From the NCBI GenBank assembly GCA_030068075.1, contig CM057826.1, positions 66,995,312-67,059,311 on the forward strand: a DNA stretch of 64,000 bases. The letters run 5' to 3'. Shown here piece by piece: positions 58,578 to 64,000 of this stretch; the first letter of the stretch is position 1, and each line of letters opens with the position of its first letter. A program made the translations under genes and the position numbers. Under the pieces are notes generated by a model. It searched no databases. It was not told the origin of the DNA and worked only from the letters and a program-made list of their open reading frames with translations. The DNA is from Paguma larvata. Taxonomy: Eukaryota > Chordata > Mammalia > Carnivora > Viverridae.

Positions 58578-61058
58578 TTAAAACCTATGATAAAAAGAGT
58601 AGCTAAAAGCTACCAAAGGAAAATAAAATGTGCAGAGTAACAAGATAAAGATTAGAGTAGATTTCTCTATGACGTAACACTAGCACAACATCTTTAAAGA
58701 CCTAAAGAGAAAAAATATGACAAAATAGAACTGTATACCCAAGAAAGATATATTTCAAATACGATGGTGAAATAAGCTTTTTCAAGCATGCAAACTGGAA
58801 GAATTTATTACTTACAGACTTACATTACAATAAACATTAAGTAATTCAGGCAAAAGTAAAATGATGCCAGATGGAAAACGAAATGCTAGAAAAGATAACT
58901 ACAAGATAAATATATGAAACGTTCTATTGTAATTTTAAAAATAACTATTTAAACAAACACAGAAATATTAACAAGGTAGTGTGGATTTACAACATATGCA
59001 AAAGTAGAATATATTACAATAGCACACAGACCACAAGATGACACTAATATAAGGGTTTCATGTTAAGAGAAAAGTGTTATATCACTTGAAGATACACTAT
59101 CGTAAATTAAAGATAAAATAACAAAATAAAAAGTTATAGGCAATAAGACAACAAAATAGGAAAAACAGAAATCAAGAAAATGTTTCAATTCGTCCAAAAG
59201 AAGGCATATAAAATAAAAAGGAAAATGAAGAGCAAATGGAAAAGAAAAAAACAAAGAGCAAAACGACTTATTAAATATAACATTATCAAAAGTCACATTA
59301 AATATAGTTGAATGATCCCAGTTAAAAATAGAGATTAATGAGCCAAAAAAGCAAGACCTAACGATATGCTGCTTTTAAGAAATGTAATTCAAAAATAAAG
59401 ACTGAACAGATTAAAGAATGAAAAACAGAAAGACTATATAAACACTAATCAAAGGAATGCTGAAGTTGCTATATTAATACGAGACAAAAGAGATAACACA
59501 GCAAAGAATACTACCAGGGATAATAAAGATTATTTTAATATAATAAAGGGGTAAAGCCATCAAGTAGATATAAGAATTGTAACTGCTTAGTCACCTAATA
59601 ACAGAGTTTCAAAATACGTGAAAAAAAAAAAACAAAACTGACAACTACAAGAAGAAAGAGACTCCCACAATTACATTGGGAGATTTCAAATGCTCTCTCT
59701 CAATCTTTAATATAACAAGTAGACAGAAAATCCATAACAATATTAAAAAATCAAAAAATACTATTAGCTAACTGAATCGAGCAGACAATATAGACCACTC
59801 CAACCAACAGCCACAGAATACACATTCTTATCAAGTGAAAACGAAGCATTTATGAAAACACACCAAACTGTGGGCCAGATTACATGTACACATAAATTTC
59901 AAGAAATGAAGTCATAAAAAAATATTCTCAGATCAAAATAGAAATAAATTCTAAACTGAAAATATAAACATCTCTAGAAAAATAATAACACTTTAGAATA
60001 CTAAATCACATGCTTTTAAATAACCTATAGATCAAAGAAAACAACAAAAGGGACACGAGAAAGTATTTTCAACTGAATGAGAATGAAGACAGTGTAATGA
60101 AAATTTTGAGAACATTGCTAAAATAGTGGTTAGGGATTTTCAGAGCACAAAATGACTATTAGAAAAAAGATAGTTCTCAAATCAATGACATTTGCTTTCA
60201 CATTAAGAACATTTAAAAAATGTTTTAAATGCTGCAAACTAAACCTAAAACAAGCAGAAAGAAAGAAATAATAAAGAGTAGAGTATAAATCAATTAAATA
60301 GAAAGCAGAAAACTAGAAGAAGTTAAGCCAAGTGCTGATTAATAAAACTGATACACCTCTAGCCAGAATGATTAGGGAAAAAAAGAAATATGAAATAAAA
60401 CACCAATATCGCCAATATCAAGAATGGAAAAGAAAATGTCACCACAGATTATATAAATTGAAAAGATGAATAAGGAAAATTATAATCAATTTAATTAATA
60501 ATCAATCAGTAAATTCAACAACTTAGATGAAATAGACATTTCCTTGAAGGATACAACCTATTAAAATTCAAACAAAAAGAAATAGAAAAACTAAATAGTG
60601 TATATCAAAAATAAGTTTATAGTTTCAAAATATTTGCAAAAAAAAGTAAAAAATAAAAACAAGCAGACTCGGATGGCTTCACAAGTAAATTCTATCAATA
60701 TTTAAGAACCATTACCAATAGAACACAAATATTTCTTAAAAAGTTACACAGGAAGTAGCCATTCAGAGAATAGTATTACCTTTATATTAAAATAAGACAA
60801 AAATACAAGAAACAAAGATTAAGATAAAAAATTATTAAGAAAAAACTTAGCCAACCATATCTAACAATATAAAAAATGATAATGCATCCTAACAAAGAGG
60901 AGTTTATCCCAGGAATGTGAGGTTGGTATAATATTTGAAATGTGAAAATCAATCAAAGTAATTCATATCAAACAAAAAGGAGAAAAAAATATTTATCTCA
61001 ATAGATTCAAAGGAAGCATTTAACAAAATCCAACATCTACTCTAAAGCAGGAAGAGAG

Positions 61059-61213
61059 GGGTGCCTGGGTGGCTCAGTCAAGTATCCAACTTCAGTTCAG
61101 GTCATGATCTCATGGTTTGTGGACTCAAGTCCTGGGTCAGGCTCTGGACCTGGTCAGCAGCCTGGAGCCTGCTTTGGATTCTGTGTCTCCTTTCTCTCCC
61201 TCCCCCCATTCAT

Positions 61214-61261
<48 letters not shown>

Positions 61262-61341
61262 AAAAATAAACATTAAAACCATTTTTAAAATAAATAAATA
61301 GATAAATAAATAAATAAGTAAATAAGTAAATAAATAAATAA
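61059..61341 (+). mobile_element. CAN-type SINE inside old L1
   Basis: Head GGGTGCCTGGGTGGCTCAGT, (CT)n at 61216-61257, long AAATAAATAAATAAGTAA tail. Duplication AAAGCAGGAAGAGA (61044 and 61342). Confidence 0.94.
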
Positions 61342-61839
61342 AGCAGGAAGAGAAAGTTACTTCAACCAGATGAAAAAGAATTTTGAACCTAAAGATGACA
61401 TAAAGTCTGACAAAAAGTCTGTAAACTTTGGAAGATACGCCATCACATCATCCTTATAAAGAGTAACTTCATAAAAGAACCCCTATTTCTATGTTAAACA
61501 GAAAAAAACAGTTTGATAACAGAAACAAAGTATTCAAAAATAGACTTTTATACTTTTTCACATAAACAGGAGTATAAAGATAGTGTTGATTATAAAAAGA
61601 GAAATTCACATATACATATGTGTCATATACGAAAGACAATTATATACGCAGTTATTATAAAAAAGAAACGTATTCCATAGGTTATTAGTTGATTTAATGG
61701 CAGCAAATTCTTGAAAATAGGAAAATATTATCACTAATACCTTTAGAAGGAGAAAGGTAAATAAGGTCACATTTTAATTTCAGGAGATTCAGGCAAGTAA
61801 TACGTTTCTTGGGATTAATTAAAACTACAGTCTTCAAGG

Positions 61840-62056
61840 TGTACCTGGGTGGCTCAGCTGGTTAAGCATCTGAGTTCAGCTCAGGTCATGATCTGGTGGT
61901 TAGTAGGTTCAAGCCCCACATCAAGCTCTGTGCTGACAGCTCAGCCTTTCTCTCTGCCCCTCCCCAACGCTCATGTGCTTACGCACACTCTCTCTCTCTC
62001 CCCCCTCTCTCTCAAAAATAAATAAACACTAAAAAATGCTCTTTTAACTTAAAAAA
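61840..62056 (+). mobile_element. CAN-type SINE, first of a direct pair
   Basis: Head AGGTGTACCTGGGTGGCTCA, tail AAATAAATAAACACTAAAAA. The preceding ACAGTCTTCA is echoed after the tail (GTAATCTTCA). Confidence 0.93.
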
Positions 62057-62068
62057 AATGTAATCTTC

Positions 62069-62256
62069 AGGGACGCCTGAGTGGTTCAATTGGTTGAGCA
62101 ACCCACTCTTGATTCCTGCTCATGTATTGATCTCATGGTTTGTGAATTCAAGCTCCACACTGGGCTCCTGCTAACAGTTTGGAGCCTGCTTGGGATTCTC
62201 TCTCTTCCCTTCCCCTGCTCACTCTCTCTGTTGCTCAAAATAAATAAATAAACTTT
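62069..62256 (+). mobile_element. CAN-type SINE, second of a direct pair
   Basis: Head GGGACGCCTGAGTGGTTCAA, tail AAATAAATAAATAAAC, then a TA repeat. After that ACAGCCTTCGG again echoes the flank of the first copy. Confidence 0.92.
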
Positions 62257-62304
62257 ATATATATATATATATATATATACGTATATATATATATATATAT
62301 ATAT
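62256..62304. repeat. (TA)n palindrome
   Basis: About 49 bases of alternating TA with a central ACGT, so the two halves are reverse complements. Grown at the SINE tail. Confidence 0.9.
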
Positions 62305-63375
62305 TAAAAAAAAACAGCCTTCGGATTTTCTACGTGCCTTCCTACTATTAATACAACACTAAATGGTATTTTATCTAGATTAAAAGTAATAAAAAACTAA
62401 TAAAGAACAATTACTATCTGTCAAAAATCTTTGATAGCGTAAGTACTATGCACAAGAACTATTTAAAATTTTATTATGACATCAGAATTAGATTTCATTT
62501 TTTAAACCAAAATAAACTATTATATTACGAAGGAAAGAAGTAAGAAAGGGAAGGAGGGAGAACTGCATCTTAATCAGTATCTCTTTTAGTCTCCTGCGAT
62601 TAACAGCATAAATATGGTGTTTTCATTCTGCAAGATATATTCAAATGTAGGAGCTATTTATTTCATTTACCTCCATAAAATAAGAATATAATACACAAGT
62701 AAAAGACGAAGAGAAATATGTTAGCAAAAGAAAAAAGAAGATAGAGTAACTAATAAAGCATATATTTAGACAGGAAGAATATTTTTAAAAAACCTCCAAC
62801 TTTGATCATTAAAAAGCAATCTAAATATGAAGACAGTTTACTCACATTTAAAGACTCATAACCATAAATACCTGTTTGAAGCATAAATAATATGTTTCTA
62901 TTTACTTCCAAAGCTTCTTATGAAAATATTAGGACAATACAGGCACATAAAATTAAGCTATGAAGGCAAAATTAATGCTATAAAATGATTTGGCTGTTTT
63001 AGTGGCTTTTAAATACCATAGGCCTTTCGAGGGCTAAAAAAGGTACCTAAACAAATACAACCTTATTTCCCTTATTTATACTCAGTAATTAAGTAAGTAA
63101 ATCTGATGCTAGAAAGAAAATTTTAAATATTCCTTGTGTTCTGTTTACAAGTGCTACATAATTCCATTTAGTATGAACTACTCAAAAATACATCATTTCA
63201 AAAAAAAATAGAAAGGCTTATTAAACAGTTTGACTATTAGTCTATTTTGACATATTTTGATATTTTTTAAATGCAAATTGGTCTAAGTGGAATTATTCTA
63301 CTACTTATAAAGACAATCTTCAAATGGTAAGAATAAAAATCACTAAAATAAACATTTTTCATAATTTTGCCATAC

Positions 63376-63475
63376 CTTTAGCTAAAGCTTCTTTATATTT
63401 CTCTCTGGCAGAACTCATTTCTTTTATTAACTGTCTATAGCTGGACTTTAATTTCTCTAATTCTGTTTTTGTAAC
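63376..63475 (-). CDS. FER: FER exon, F-BAR domain part 1 (residues ~128-161)
   Basis: Internal coding exon of the FER tyrosine kinase, 100 bases. On the minus strand it opens [20 protein letters not shown] and ends in EALAK plus one base of a Gly codon. It follows an acceptor TTTTTGACAG and is followed by the donor GTATGG. The start is phase 0 and the end phase 1; the split Gly is completed by GG at 44926. The residues match human FER about 128-161 as I remember it, with a few conservative changes (human KCSY reads KSSY here, EMNSAKEK reads EMSSAREK). In the protein this is a helix of the F-BAR fold, which dimerises and binds curved, phosphoinositide-rich membrane. FER acts in the cytoplasm and at the cell cortex on cortactin and catenins. 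Earlier exons lie beyond the window. Confidence 0.97.
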
Positions 63476-64000
63476 CTGTCAAAAAATAAAAGCAGAAAAA
63501 ATTTTAAATGCTTAAATTTATATTTATCAAACTCTTAAGTTCCAAAGCATTACCTGATACGTATTTTTTATTATATATAGATCAGGTTGCTTCTTAATAT
63601 ACATTATAGACAATATATTAATAACTGGTTTAGAAATCAGTGATAAATTCAACGCCATATGAAAAAAGAAAAACATCTCTTAAAAAGAAAAGCAAATCAA
63701 GAGATAGTGCTGTCATCATCTAAACTTTAAAGACCAATAAATTACTATGCTATGTATAAAATATTTTTTCCAAAAAAATATTTACTTAAATTTACAGAGT
63801 AACTGAGTTGTTATAATTTACCAATTCTAACGAGTTTTTTCAGTTTTTGTGTTTTGGGTTTTTCGGATATTATAACATCAATGAAGAGAAGATGTATCTA
63901 ACAATCACTGCTGGCTACATAATAAACATGATAGTGGTCATTACATACATACATGAATTCGGTTTTTGTATCTATAGAAAGACTAAACAAATTTAGGTCC
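63476..64000 (-). other. FER: FER intron, partial, 5' of the first exon seen
   Basis: At least 525 bases of intron, ending in a good acceptor (TTTTTGACAG). AT-rich; I see no recognisable repeat or other feature. Confidence 0.85.

Larger units (their letters stand above)
57840..61480 (+). mobile_element. old L1 (ORF1/ORF2 region), broken
   Basis: Long AT-rich, A-strand-biased stretch with decayed L1 ORF2 motifs: AACCTATTAAAATTCAAACA, GATGGCTTCACAAGTAAATT, CATCCTAACAAAGAGGAGTTTA-like, ATCTCAATAGATTCAAAGGA and AGCATTTAACAAAATCCAAC. Left border is uncertain. A young reverse L1 tail (58390-58577) and a SINE (61059-61341) interrupt it. No usable reading frame remains. Confidence 0.75.
44927..63375 (-). 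other. FER: FER intron, 18.4 kb
   Basis: Complete GT-AG intron (donor GTATGG, acceptor TTTTCTTCAG). It contains an old L1 (about 57.8-61.5 kb), an L2 with nested Tigger and SINE (53.5-56.1 kb), an old L1/HAL1-type 3' end (51.8-52.7 kb) and nine or so SINEs. Long stretches at 46.75-50.4, 52.7-53.5, 56.1-57.8, 61.4-61.8 and 62.3-63.4 kb are AT-rich with nothing I can name. Confidence 0.9.

Overview
This is nuclear DNA from a carnivore of the cat lineage, and almost all of it is intron. About 37 copies of a tRNA-Lys-derived CAN-type SINE carry the felid-style head (GGCGCCTGGGTGGCTCAGT), a CT-rich middle and an AAATAAATAAACATTAAAA tail. Several short 3' ends of a carnivore L1 are present as well. 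The dog version of the SINE has a different head, so a felid or close feliform is the best reading; species cannot be fixed from this sequence.

The only gene recognised is FER, the F-BAR/SH2 non-receptor tyrosine kinase, on the minus strand. Six internal coding exons lie at 63376-63475, 44743-44926, 41352-41489, 40443-40562, 26649-26771 and 14425-14614. They join in frame with GT-AG introns and encode, without a gap, the segment matching human FER residues 128 to 412: the second half of the F-BAR domain, its linker, and the FX (F-BAR extension) coiled coil up to the tyrosine corresponding to Tyr402. The first exons lie beyond 64000. The SH2 and kinase exons lie below position 1. No promoter, UTR, start or stop codon of FER is in the window.

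The introns are 18.4, 3.3, 0.8, 13.7 and 12.0 kb, plus at least 14.4 kb at the 3' side and 0.5 kb at the 5' side. They hold layered repeats: ancient L2 and MIR; DNA transposon relics (two MER5A, a MER20-like copy, a Charlie-type hAT relic with transposase remnants at 32.2-35.4 kb, and a Tigger/pogo relic at 54.5-55.1 kb); MLT1-type LTRs; older L1 3' ends; and on top the young felid SINEs and L1 tails, often with visible target-site duplications. Nested insertions at 11.2-11.9, 20.9-22.2, 32.2-35.4 and 53.5-56.1 kb let the order of events be read directly.

I found no undescribed gene system. The most useful second looks are: an L1 tail 31 nt from a FER 3' splice site; three consecutive frame-neutral FER exons, one with a weak acceptor; an unidentified ~200-bp insert with a 5-bp duplication inside a SINE; inverted or foldback SINE junctions; and the possible location of the FerT alternative promoter. 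Repeat boundaries are by eye and good to about 5-30 bases. Family names come from remembered consensus sequences, as do comparisons with human FER.
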